NCBI GenBank assembly: GCA_042701975.1
Contig: CP170561.1
Coordinates: 2,728,001-2,792,000 of the forward strand
DNA: 64,000 nt
Source: JAFALK01 sp042701975
GTDB taxonomy: Bacteria > Pseudomonadota > Gammaproteobacteria > Burkholderiales > Burkholderiaceae_C
Reading direction: 5' to 3'
In this document: positions 49,258 through 57,413 of the stretch, in pieces
How the letters are laid out: every line of letters starts with the position of its first letter
How positions within the stretch are numbered: the stretch's first letter is position 1
Notes under the pieces: generated by a model
What the model was told of the DNA's origin: nothing
Seen by the model: the letters and a program-made list of their open reading frames with translations, nothing else
Database searches by the model: none
Translations under genes and position numbers: made by a program

Positions 49258-52076
49258 TGTTCCACCTGCAATCTCTCGAACTCCTGCACTGGGACTACTG
49301 CCGCCGCGTGCAGGTGCCGCTGGACGGCTCCATCATCACCATCGCCGGCCCCAACGGCTCGGGCAAGACGACGCTGCTGGACGCGCTGCGCACCCTGCTG
49401 GGCCTGGAGTGCTCGGGCGGCCGCACCTACAAGACCTACGCGCGCCACGCCAACGCCGATGCCGCCTGGCTGCGCGCCGTGGTGGACAACAAGCCGCGCA
49501 GCCGCCAGAACTCTGATCGCCCCTTCGCGAAGGCCTCACTGCTCTACGCCGACCAGGTCACGCTGGTGTGCCGCATTGAGCGCCACGGCGGCGACTGGCA
49601 GCGCCGCTATGCCGTGATGGACGGCGAGCATTCCATCGAGCAGCTGATGGAGCGCGGCGACAAAGACTTCATGGGCATCGAAGCCTGGCGCAAGCGCCTG
49701 GAAGCCGCCGGCCTCACGCGCGCCATCGGCCGCGTGCTGGCGCTGGAGCAGGGCCAGACCGACCGCCTGTGCGAGCTCTCGCCGCGCGAGCTGCTGCGCC
49801 TGGTCTTCGAAGTCTTCGGCGACCAGGAAGTGCTGGACCGCTACGACCAGGCCCGCAGCCACCAGCAGCAGCTGGAGAAGGAAGTGGAGCAGGCCGTGCG
49901 CGAGCTGGCCCATGCCCAGACCCAGCTGACCGAGCTGGGCTTGCGCGTTAACAGCTACCAGCAGCACCAGCTGCGCCTGCGTGAACGTGAACGCCTGGCG
50001 GCTGAAGTGCTGCCTGTCATGCAATGGGCCGAGGCTCGCGGCCGCACGGCGCAGGATCTGCGCGAGCTGCATCGCCAGCGCCTGTTTGCCGGCCATGACC
50101 GCTCGGGCTTGTCCGCCAAGCGCGCCGCGCTGCACGGGCTCTTCAATGCCACCGAAGCCGCGAAGGCCAGGCTCGAAGGCTTGAACCGCTCGCGCGTCGA
50201 CGCGCGCCAGGCCTTCCAGGATGCGCGCGATGCAGAAAAGCCGGCTGAGGAACTCGTCAAGCGTGAGGAGCACCTGAAGGCGCTTGCCGCAGTCGAGACC
50301 GACGCGCATGAGCTCGTCCGCGTGACTGATGAGCTGGCCACGCAGCAGCTCAAGCTGCGCGAGTCCTACTTCACCGCCAAGCAGTCGCACGACAAGGCCA
50401 GCGCCGCGCTGGACAGCCTGAGCGGCCAGAAGCTGCCGCCGCCGCCCGTTGAAGTGACGCGTTTCCGCAAGCAACTCGATGAAGCCGGCATCCCGCACCA
50501 CGTGCTGGCCGACTGCATCGACATTGCCGATGAAACCTGGCGCGCCGCCGCCGAAGGCCTGCTGCGCCCCTCGCGCTGGGTCGTCGTGCTGGGCCGCGTG
50601 CAGGACGAGGCGCGTGCCTATGCGCTGGCCTCCAAGGAACGCTACCGCCACTATGTCGTGGCCGAGGGCGAGCTGCCCGCTGCCGCGCCCAAGGGCAGCC
50701 TGCTGGCCGCGCTGTCTGTCAGTGCGAAGTTGCCGTCATGGCTGGCCAAGCAGCTCGGGAGCATCCAGTGCGTGAAGGACACGGAGTCCGGTGCGCGCAT
50801 GGGCGGCGAGTGGATCACCGAGGACGCCTACTACCGCGATGGCCGCGGTGGCCGCAGCCTGTGGATCGAGCCGCGCGACTACCAGTTCGGCGCCTCTGCC
50901 ATGGTTTCGCGCCGCGGCTCCATCGAAGCCGAGATCGTGCGCCGCGATGCGGAGCTCTCGCGCATCGTCAAGGAGCAGGCCGAGGTCGAGAAGCGCCTGA
51001 AGGACGCCCAGCGCGCCGCGCAAGGTCACAAGGCCGCGCAGGAGCTGACCGAGCGCGCCGACGAGTTCGCCGAAGGCCGCCAGCGTCTGGCCGGTCTGGC
51101 GCAAGCGCGCCGCGAGGCCTCCACGCGCATGAGCGCGCTGGACGTCGAACACGACCAAGCCGTCAAGCAGGCCAACAACGCCGAGCGCGACTACGAAGCC
51201 GCGCAGGCCGGCCTGAAGATTGAAGAGCAGCAGCTCGGCGGCCGCCAGCGCGAGCACGAAGAGCGCCGCAAGGCCCTGACCGCCGCCGCGCAGGAATCGC
51301 GCAAGCAGCGCAAGGCCTTCCCGTTCTCGTGGGTGCATGCGGCTCGCCTGGCCGATCTGCGCGACGAGTTCGAGACCGCCACGCAGGCCCGCATTGCGCT
51401 GGCCCACCTGGAGAAGGAACTCGAGACCGGCAGCTGGGAGCTCGACGCGCAAGTGCTGGAACGCCACGCTCGCATGAAGGTGCAGGTCAGCGAGGAAGAG
51501 CTGCTGCTGTCCGACCGCAAGGCCAGCAACGAGATGGCCCGCATCGCCTCGGGCAACGCCCGCGAGCGCTACATCGACGTGCTGCGCGCCACCATGCGCC
51601 GCTACAAGAAGAACGTGGCCGAACTCGGCGAGCTGGCCGGCGTGAACGCGCAGGCCGACCTGCCGCACCTGGACAACGACGACATCGTGCTGGCGCAGGC
51701 CGGCCTGTCAGTGCGCTTCAACTTCGACGGCAAGGGTGAAGTGGGCCTGAACGACGGCGAGGCCTCGGGTGGCCAGCAGGTCCTGAAGAGCCTGATCCTG
51801 CTCGTGGGCCTGATGAAGGACGACGACGCGCCGGGCGGCTTCGTCTTCATCGACGAGCCGTTTGCCCACCTGGACGTGCGCAACATCCAGCTGGTCGGCC
51901 ATTTCCTCAAGTCGACGCGCGCGCAGTACCTGCTGACCACGCCGATCACGCACAACGTGGAAGTGTTCGAACCTTCGGACATCACGCTGGTGACGAGCAA
52001 GAAGCCGCGTGGCGAGCGCTGGGCGCCGCCGATCGGAGTGCTGGCGCGGCGGCCGGAGGTTTCGGAATACGCCTGA
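49257..52076 (+). CDS. SMC-like condensin ATPase (MksB/JetC-like)
   Basis: A 939-residue SMC protein, about the length of MksB and shorter than MukB. The N-terminal head has Walker A GPNGSGKTTLL at 31-41 and an ARVLALEQGQTDRLCELSPRE-like block (about 160-185). Coiled coil flanks a central hinge at about 400-560, marked by FRKQLDEAGIPHHVLADCI and SLWIEPRDYQFGASAM. The C-terminal head has signature NDGEASGGQQ at 832-841 and Walker B FVFIDEP at 862-868 with the following LD. Both ATPase halves are intact, so it should dimerise and load or extrude DNA. It ends 134 bases before an unrelated lipoprotein gene; no nuclease gene follows. Confidence 0.88.
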   Translation: MFHLQSLELLHWDYCRRVQVPLDGSIITIAGPNGSGKTTLLDALRTLLGLECSGGRTYKTYARHANADAAWLRAVVDNKPRSRQNSDRPFAKASLLYADQVTLVCRIERHGGDWQRRYAVMDGEHSIEQLMERGDKDFMGIEAWRKRLEAAGLTRAIGRVLALEQGQTDRLCELSPRELLRLVFEVFGDQEVLDRYDQARSHQQQLEKEVEQAVRELAHAQTQLTELGLRVNSYQQHQLRLRERERLAAEVLPVMQWAEARGRTAQDLRELHRQRLFAGHDRSGLSAKRAALHGLFNATEAAKARLEGLNRSRVDARQAFQDARDAEKPAEELVKREEHLKALAAVETDAHELVRVTDELATQQLKLRESYFTAKQSHDKASAALDSLSGQKLPPPPVEVTRFRKQLDEAGIPHHVLADCIDIADETWRAAAEGLLRPSRWVVVLGRVQDEARAYALASKERYRHYVVAEGELPAAAPKGSLLAALSVSAKLPSWLAKQLGSIQCVKDTESGARMGGEWITEDAYYRDGRGGRSLWIEPRDYQFGASAMVSRRGSIEAEIVRRDAELSRIVKEQAEVEKRLKDAQRAAQGHKAAQELTERADEFAEGRQRLAGLAQARREASTRMSALDVEHDQAVKQANNAERDYEAAQAGLKIEEQQLGGRQREHEERRKALTAAAQESRKQRKAFPFSWVHAARLADLRDEFETATQARIALAHLEKELETGSWELDAQVLERHARMKVQVSEEELLLSDRKASNEMARIASGNARERYIDVLRATMRRYKKNVAELGELAGVNAQADLPHLDNDDIVLAQAGLSVRFNFDGKGEVGLNDGEASGGQQVLKSLILLVGLMKDDDAPGGFVFIDEPFAHLDVRNIQLVGHFLKSTRAQYLLTTPITHNVEVFEPSDITLVTSKKPRGERWAPPIGVLARRPEVSEYA

Positions 52077-52209
52077 TGCCGCGAGGCGGCCAATCGTGAT
52101 ACACAGCTGACCCGCTGGTACTGCCGTGAATCGGCTGCACAGTGACGAGCATCGGAACAGGTGCAGTCTGCGGATTCCATGGAACTATCAGATCAAGGGA
52201 GCAGGGTTG

Positions 52210-53784
52210 ATGCGTGGATCGAAGTTGCGATTGGGTGCGGGTTCGACCTGGTGGCGGGGAGCGGCAGTCGCTGTGCTGGCCCTTGCATTGGGTGGCTGTG
52301 GCGGGGGAGGCGGAGGCAGCTCCAGCGCTCCTCCTGGGTCAAGTACTCCTTCCCTGCCGTTGCAGGCACTCAGGATCTCGCCCACGGTCGACACGGAGGC
52401 CGCGCTGGATACGAAGGTGGTGCTGGAATTCAGCCAGGAGGTCGATCCTTCGATGTTCAGTGCTGCAACCGTGACGCTGCAGTCGCCCACCGGTGCGGTG
52501 CCGACGGCAATCTCGTATTCGCAGACCACCCGACGCCTCACGGTCACGCCCACGGTGCGCCTGGCCGTCAACACGGCATACCTGGTTACCGTCAAGAGCA
52601 GTGTGAAGAGCCTGAGCGGATTAGCGCTGGCCAAGGATTTGACGGTGCCTTTCACCACCGAACGTGTGCACTGGGCCCAGGAAACGCAGCAGGATGCGAT
52701 CACGGGCAACAACGGTGACCTGGTGCTGTTCGATGTCGACGGCGACGGCCGCAAGGATGTCGTGCGGCTGATCAGCGGCAATACGGGATATCCGGCCCTG
52801 ATGGTGTCCAGGCAACTGGCGGATGCAAGTCTGGCTGCGTCGACTGAGCTGGTGCCCGCGTTGCCGGGCTGCCAATGGACGGCGATCGCGGTGGGTGACC
52901 TGGACGGAGACGGCCTGCCTGATCTGGCAACGTTGAGTGCCCCCGTTGGTGGTGCATCCGGCACTCCATGCGGGTTGCAGGTGTTCACGCGCGACGGCTC
53001 CGGAGGACTCCGGCGTGGCCCATTGCGGCCCGCAGGAGAGGCGGCCAATCAGCTTCGCGTGGCTGACCTGAACGGTGATGGCCGTGACGACGCTGTTGCG
53101 GTCGACTATCGAGATAACCTGATTCTTTGGTACCAGACGGCCGGGGGTGGGCTTGCGGATTTCGTTCAGATGTCCACGGGCGGTATGGCGGACCTGCAGA
53201 TCGGCGATATGAATGGGGATGGCCGCATGGATCTGATCGGCATTTCGAACTACTCGGGACCGCGCCGCGTCACGATCTACACCCAGCTCGCGGGCGGTGG
53301 ATTTGCCGCGCCCACCTTCATCACCATTCCGGTGGGGAGTCTGGGCGGGAGCTGGACGGATGGCTATGGTCCCAACGGGATCGCGGTGGGCGATGTGAAC
53401 GGCGACGGCCGCGATGACCTGGTTGCGACGTTCGGCGGCAATACGCCGAACGCGCGGCTGATCACGTATCTGCAGGGTGCCGATGGTGTCCTGCAGGCCC
53501 AGCCGAGTGTCAGCGTCTACGAGGGACCGCAGGCCGTGAAGATCGCGGATGTCGATGGCGACGGCAAGCTCGACATCGTTGTCGGGCACCAGGGGTGGTC
53601 GACGTTCGGGGTCATCTTCCAGCAGCCGGGCGGCGCGTCATTCGAATACCTGTACCCCGTCGCATTGGGGCAGAACATCAACAATTCGCGCTGCTTTGCC
53701 GTCGGTGACCTCGATGGCAACGGCCTGCCTGACGTGGTGCTCAATGTCGGCTACATCATGGCGGTGTACAGGCAGACCCACTGA
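52210..53784 (+). CDS. FG-GAP/VCBS-repeat lipoprotein
   Basis: A 524-residue exported lipoprotein. The signal ends in the lipobox LGGC (Cys near residue 26) and a polyglycine stretch. Residues about 45-160 form a bacterial Ig-like (Big_5) domain. From about 165 there are at least six FG-GAP/VCBS repeats with the calcium-binding pattern D-x-D-x-D-G (FDVDGDGRKDV, GDLDGDGLPDL, ADLNGDGRDDA, GDMNGDGRMDL, GDVNGDGRDDL, ADVDGDGKLDI). These build a beta-propeller. The ATG at 52210 is the start of the signal; an upstream open frame to 52126 is not used. Surface binding role is likely. Confidence 0.87.
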   Translation: MRGSKLRLGAGSTWWRGAAVAVLALALGGCGGGGGGSSSAPPGSSTPSLPLQALRISPTVDTEAALDTKVVLEFSQEVDPSMFSAATVTLQSPTGAVPTAISYSQTTRRLTVTPTVRLAVNTAYLVTVKSSVKSLSGLALAKDLTVPFTTERVHWAQETQQDAITGNNGDLVLFDVDGDGRKDVVRLISGNTGYPALMVSRQLADASLAASTELVPALPGCQWTAIAVGDLDGDGLPDLATLSAPVGGASGTPCGLQVFTRDGSGGLRRGPLRPAGEAANQLRVADLNGDGRDDAVAVDYRDNLILWYQTAGGGLADFVQMSTGGMADLQIGDMNGDGRMDLIGISNYSGPRRVTIYTQLAGGGFAAPTFITIPVGSLGGSWTDGYGPNGIAVGDVNGDGRDDLVATFGGNTPNARLITYLQGADGVLQAQPSVSVYEGPQAVKIADVDGDGKLDIVVGHQGWSTFGVIFQQPGGASFEYLYPVALGQNINNSRCFAVGDLDGNGLPDVVLNVGYIMAVYRQTH

Positions 53785-53805
53785 CGGCGCAGGGAGATCG
53801 ACGCA

Positions 53806-54633
53806 ATGATGAACAAGCGCTTTTTGGGTGTGATGTTGGCGGTGGTGCTGGCTTTGTCGACCAGCGCATGCGGGCGCAAGTCGGAATCGGCAAACGCGAT
53901 GGGCGGCCCGGCAGACGCAAAACTGATGGCCGACAAGCGGGTGCTCGATGCCTCCGCTTCCACGGAGCCGCTGTTGAGCTACAAGCACGAGCTTCAGATC
54001 CAGGTGCCCACGGGGCAGCTCGAGCCGGGTCTCCAAGCGTTGAAGCAGACCTGCCAGGCAGCGGCCGAGCATGCCTGCATCGTCATGAAGGCGAGCCAGA
54101 TCCGCGGCCTGCACGCCGAGATCGTGATGAGCGTCCGGCGCCAGGCCGTGGAGGGCTTGCGCTTGCAGGCCGTGGGTTTCGGTAAGCTGGTCAGCCAGAG
54201 CACGCTGGCCGAGGACATGACGGGGCCGATCACCGACGTGACGCGCCGCCTGGCGATGCAGAAGGCCCTGCGCGAAGACCTGCTGGAGCTGCGCAAGCAG
54301 TCGCGCGGCAACATCGACGCCTTGCTCAAGACGACGGAGAAGCTGGCTGAAGTTCAGGCCAGCATCGAGGCGGCCGAAGGCGATCTGGTGACCTACCGCA
54401 ACCGTGTCGCCATGGACGAGCTGCGGGTGGGTCTTGACGCCGACCATCCGAGTTATCAGGAAGAACGCCATCCGGTGCAGGATGCGCTGAAGAATTTCGT
54501 CAGCAACCTGGCCGACGGTCTGGGTGCGCTGATCCAGTTCCTGGCCCTGGCTGCGCCTTGGCTGCTGCTGATCGCTGCGCTGCCTTTCGTCTGGCGCGGC
54601 CTGCGCCGAATCTGGAAGTTAGGCCGGCGCTGA
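53806..54633 (+). CDS. DUF4349-domain lipoprotein
   Basis: A 275-residue exported protein: lipobox LSTSAC with the Cys near residue 22, then the DUF4349 domain from about 58 to 265. This includes a long helical hairpin (ALREDLLELRKQSRGNIDAL and LAEVQASIEAAEGDLVTYRN) and a C-terminal membrane helix (PWLLLIAALPFVWRGL). It is 21 bases after the FG-GAP gene and probably cotranscribed. Function unknown. Confidence 0.85.
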   Translation: MMNKRFLGVMLAVVLALSTSACGRKSESANAMGGPADAKLMADKRVLDASASTEPLLSYKHELQIQVPTGQLEPGLQALKQTCQAAAEHACIVMKASQIRGLHAEIVMSVRRQAVEGLRLQAVGFGKLVSQSTLAEDMTGPITDVTRRLAMQKALREDLLELRKQSRGNIDALLKTTEKLAEVQASIEAAEGDLVTYRNRVAMDELRVGLDADHPSYQEERHPVQDALKNFVSNLADGLGALIQFLALAAPWLLLIAALPFVWRGLRRIWKLGRR

Positions 54634-54820
54634 ATTTCGAATATGCATTTGCGCGCCACAGTCATTGCTTTGGACTGATATGGCTGCTTTTGTCAAACAT
54701 TTCGATTCCGAACGCAAGCGGCCTGGGGCGATGCGGCGCAAAGTCTGCTGCGACGATGGATCAGACTGATATCCGCGGGTTGGTTACCGCTCTACATCTA
54801 TCCGTCGTGGAAGCTGCCTC

Positions 54821-54830
54821 TGTCTAGGAT
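54821..54830. repeat. Left junction 10-mer of the IS110 element
   Basis: TGTCTAGGAT, identical to the right junction at 56148-56157. The CT core is at 54824-54825. Confidence 0.75.
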
Positions 54831-54922
54831 CGCGGGTTGCCGAAGGCCTTCCGGTGTAGTCCGGTTGAGGATTCTTCCAATCGTTTAGCTGCCCCGCATC
54901 GCCGCAGGCCGCTCGCGTTCGT

Positions 54923-56032
54923 TCAGTTCAGTGTGGGTGTGGCTTGGCGAGCTATGGCCCATACGAAGCCGGCAAGTTCGCGGGCCACGGCGACGCAAAC
55001 CTTGTTGTGCTGCACCCCTCGTGACGCCAATTGCGAGAAGCGCTTGCTCAAGCGCAGCTGTGCCTTCCAGGCGTGATCGCGCACCGTCTGCGGCAATGCC
55101 TCGCTGCGCGCTCGGAGTGTGGCGCTCATTCGGGCGGGGAACCGGTAGTTCCAAGCAGCCTCCGTCAGCAGTCGCCTGGCATGGGCGTTGCCGGTCTTGG
55201 TGATCGACCCGCGCCGCACGCTGTTGCCGCTGGAATGCTCCGACGGCACCAGGCCGAGGTAGCCCATCAAGCCCCGTGCAGAGGCGAAGCGATTGATGTC
55301 GCCGATCTCGGCAACGAGCCCGATGGCACTGACCACGTCGATGCCCCGCAGTCCGCGCAACGCCGCGACGACGGACTCGAAGCGCCAGCCTTTGATCGTT
55401 TCACTGAGCGCATCTGTGAGCCGTTCGACGCGTTGTTCGGCCGCCTGCACGGCAAGCTGGTACTCCGCCAGCGCGACGCGCTCGCCGGCATGCTCAAAGC
55501 GCTGCTCAGCGATCCAGGTCGCATGGCTCTTGTTCCACGACGTCTTGCCCGGATATCGCCGGTCGTGCCGCAGCAGGAAGGCCTTCAAATGCTGGCGCGC
55601 CTTGAGCCTTGCATTCACCGCGTCCTCCCGTGCCCGGCACAGGTCGCGCACCGACTCGTGTTCTTCGTCGGGCACCCAGATCGCCTTGAGCTCGCCGGCA
55701 CGCGCCAGCTCTGCCAACCGGGCGCAGTCCCGCCGGTCGTTCTTGATCCGGTCACCGAGGCGCCGTGGGATCAGCGACGGCGCCACGATCTTGCAGCGAT
55801 AGCCCCTCTTGCAGAGCTCCCGGTACAGTCCGTAGCCGGTCGGGCCCGCCTCGTAGACGACATGGATCTCATCCGGCTCGCCAGCCTTGGCCAGCGCCTT
55901 GAACACCTGCCGGACGTCCGAACTCACCGTACCCACGAAGCGCGCCGGCTCTCGGCTGGCATCACAGGCCGCAATGCTGATGGTGTCCCTGTGGACATCC
56001 AAACCGACGAAGAACTTGATACGCTCGTCCAT
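54923..56032 (-). CDS. IS110-family transposase (DEDD/Serine recombinase)
   Basis: A 369-residue transposase. The N-terminal RuvC-like DEDD_Tnp_IS110 domain has D12 (GLDVHRD), E61 (VYEAGPTG), D99 and D102 (KNDRRDC). The C-terminal Transposase_20 domain has the conserved Ser in VPSEHSSGN (about 264-269) and the RGSITKTGNAHARRLL segment. Both halves are complete, so the enzyme is likely active. The ATG at 56032 is used; an upstream Met at 56086 is in the end region. It works with a noncoding bridge RNA from the element. Confidence 0.93.
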   Translation of the reverse strand: MDERIKFFVGLDVHRDTISIAACDASREPARFVGTVSSDVRQVFKALAKAGEPDEIHVVYEAGPTGYGLYRELCKRGYRCKIVAPSLIPRRLGDRIKNDRRDCARLAELARAGELKAIWVPDEEHESVRDLCRAREDAVNARLKARQHLKAFLLRHDRRYPGKTSWNKSHATWIAEQRFEHAGERVALAEYQLAVQAAEQRVERLTDALSETIKGWRFESVVAALRGLRGIDVVSAIGLVAEIGDINRFASARGLMGYLGLVPSEHSSGNSVRRGSITKTGNAHARRLLTEAAWNYRFPARMSATLRARSEALPQTVRDHAWKAQLRLSKRFSQLASRGVQHNKVCVAVARELAGFVWAIARQATPTLN

Positions 56033-56057
56033 GGCTCGTCTCCTTGCTGTTGCGCCT

Positions 56058-56122
56058 GGCCCGTCCAGACGCATGTGGCTCGGCACACCTCGGTGCGCAA
56101 CCCACGTTACTGGAGACGGGCC
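56058..56122 (-). ncRNA. Candidate bridge-RNA segment or structured end of the IS110 element
   Basis: Read as the transposase-sense strand, the arms GGCCCGTC and GACGGGCC pair perfectly and enclose a GTGG/CCAC stem and a GCGCAC/GTGTGC hairpin with a CGAG tetraloop. One pair is G-U only in this orientation, which supports a minus-strand RNA. The 5' flank of the transposase is the known bridge-RNA site in the IS110 group. No guide matching the target was found by eye, so this is a candidate only. Confidence 0.4.
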
Positions 56123-56147
56123 CCTTACGCTGGGCTAGCAGCCATGA

Positions 56148-56157
56148 TGTCTAGGAT
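56148..56157. repeat. Right junction 10-mer of the IS110 element
   Basis: TGTCTAGGAT, identical to the left junction. The CT core is at 56151-56152. It lies 28 bases upstream of the peroxiredoxin ATG. Confidence 0.75.
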
Positions 56158-56184
56158 GAGCCTCCCCACAAGAGGAGGCCTCCC

Positions 56185-56841
56185 ATGTCCCTGCGCATCA
56201 ACGACACCGCACCGAACTTCACCGCCCAGACCACCCACGGCCAGCTGAATTTCCATGACTGGATCGGCGACAGCTGGGCCGTGCTGTTCTCGCACCCCAA
56301 GGATTTCACGCCCGTGTGCACGACTGAGCTGGGCTACATGGCCAAGATCGAGCCCGAGTTTGCCAAGCGCAACGCCAAGCTGATCGGCCTGTCCATCGAC
56401 CCCGTGGACAACCACGAGCGTTGGGCCGCCGACATCGAAGAGACGCAGGGCTCCAAGGTCAAGTACCCGATGATCGGTGACACCGACCTGGCCGTGGCCA
56501 AGCTCTACAACATGCTGCCCGCCGACGAGGCTGGCACGAGCGAAGGCCGAACCGCTGCCACCAACGCCACGGTGCGTTCGGTGTTCGTCATCGGCCCGGA
56601 CAAGAAGATCAAGCTGATGATCACCTACCCGATGACCACCGGGCGCAACTTCGACGAGATCCTGCGCGTGATCGACTCCATGCAGCTGACCGCCAAGCAC
56701 AAGGTCGCCACGCCGGTGAACTGGAAGCCGGGCGAGGACGTGATCATCACGCCGGCCGTGTCGAACGAGGAGGCCGCCGAGAAGTTCCCGGGCTTCAAGA
56801 CGATCAAGCCGTACCTGCGGACCACGCCGCAGCCGAAGTAA
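56185..56841 (+). CDS. 1-Cys peroxiredoxin (Prx6/AhpC-TSA family)
   Basis: A 218-residue cytoplasmic peroxidase that reduces H2O2 and organic peroxides. The peroxidatic Cys is C45 in DFTPVCTTE, and the Prx6-type C-terminal extension (NWKPGEDVIITPAVSNEEA) is present without a resolving Cys. A strong GAGGAGG site precedes the ATG. The IS110 element inserted 28 bases upstream separates the gene from any promoter located further left, so expression may have changed. Confidence 0.92.
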   Translation: MSLRINDTAPNFTAQTTHGQLNFHDWIGDSWAVLFSHPKDFTPVCTTELGYMAKIEPEFAKRNAKLIGLSIDPVDNHERWAADIEETQGSKVKYPMIGDTDLAVAKLYNMLPADEAGTSEGRTAATNATVRSVFVIGPDKKIKLMITYPMTTGRNFDEILRVIDSMQLTAKHKVATPVNWKPGEDVIITPAVSNEEAAEKFPGFKTIKPYLRTTPQPK

Positions 56842-56862
56842 TCGGTCAGTCGAGCGGGGCGA

Positions 56863-57324
56863 TCAGGCGACGAAGGCGCCGATTGCCTTGCGCGCGACCA
56901 GCATGCAGCGCACCAGGCCGTCCTGTGCGCCGCTGCCACGCTTGCGCAGGAACTGCTCGGCCGGCGAGTCGGGGTGCTCGAATTCGAAGCCGCTCAGCTG
57001 GCTGTCGCCGAAGTCGGCATCGCGCAGGTCGCGGCTCCACACACGGCGGATCGGGCCACTGAACTCGCTGTCGGCGCGGTCATCGAGCATCAGGCGCACT
57101 TCGTAGTGCTCGCCGCTCAGGCGGTCGGCGCCCGTCATCACCTGCAGGCCGCTGTGGCTCAGGTTCATCACCAGGCCGTTGCTGGCATCCAGTTCCTCGG
57201 GGCTGGTGTAGACCCACAGCGGGATCTGGCGGGGCTGCAACTCGGCCGGGGCCAGTTCCACCCGTTCATGGGCGCGCAGCTCGTGCGAGGAAACGTCGTC
57301 GTGAGGGGCGGTCGTGGTGTTCAT
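56863..57324 (-). CDS. PilZ-like domain protein
   Basis: A 153-residue protein with a PilZ-type beta barrel: SNGLVMNLSHSGLQVMTG and the strand GPIRRVWSRDLRDADFGDSQ-type segment near 95-112, closing with LSGFEFEHP. The arginine-rich RxxxR diguanylate-binding motif is not clear in the N-terminus (ELRAHERVEL), so c-di-GMP binding is doubtful. The ATG at 57324 starts the protein. Convergent with the peroxiredoxin gene. Confidence 0.75.
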   Translation of the reverse strand: MNTTTAPHDDVSSHELRAHERVELAPAELQPRQIPLWVYTSPEELDASNGLVMNLSHSGLQVMTGADRLSGEHYEVRLMLDDRADSEFSGPIRRVWSRDLRDADFGDSQLSGFEFEHPDSPAEQFLRKRGSGAQDGLVRCMLVARKAIGAFVA

Positions 57325-57378
57325 GGCAGCCTCTTCCCGGTTGGTTGCAGATGGGATGACGAGCCGAGTGTGCCACGC

Positions 57379-57407
57379 AAAAAAATCACCCAATATGACG
57401 CTCGGGT
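57379..57407 (-). terminator. Possible weak terminator after the MgtC gene
   Basis: On the minus strand a short ACCC...GGGT stem is followed by a run of seven T just after the mgtC-like stop. The stem is only four pairs, so the call is weak. Confidence 0.25.
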
Positions 57408-57413
57408 AAATCG

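Larger units (their letters stand above)
54824..56152 (-). mobile_element. IS110-family insertion sequence between CT cores
   Basis: The element of about 1.33 kb carries one transposase gene reading leftward. Its ends lie within a 10-base sequence TGTCTAGGAT present at both junctions (54821-54830 and 56148-56157), each containing a CT dinucleotide. IS110-family elements insert by bridge-RNA-guided recombination at such a core rather than by making target duplications. The reconstructed empty site has one copy of the 10-mer upstream of the peroxiredoxin gene. Noncoding flanks are about 92 bases 3' and 120 bases 5' of the transposase. No terminal inverted repeats are seen, as expected. Confidence 0.82.

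Noticed and set aside
52077..52209. A JetD/MksG nuclease gene after the SMC gene
   Set aside because: Only a short promoter-like gap is present and the next gene is an FG-GAP lipoprotein. Nothing upstream of 47228 is a TOPRIM nuclease.
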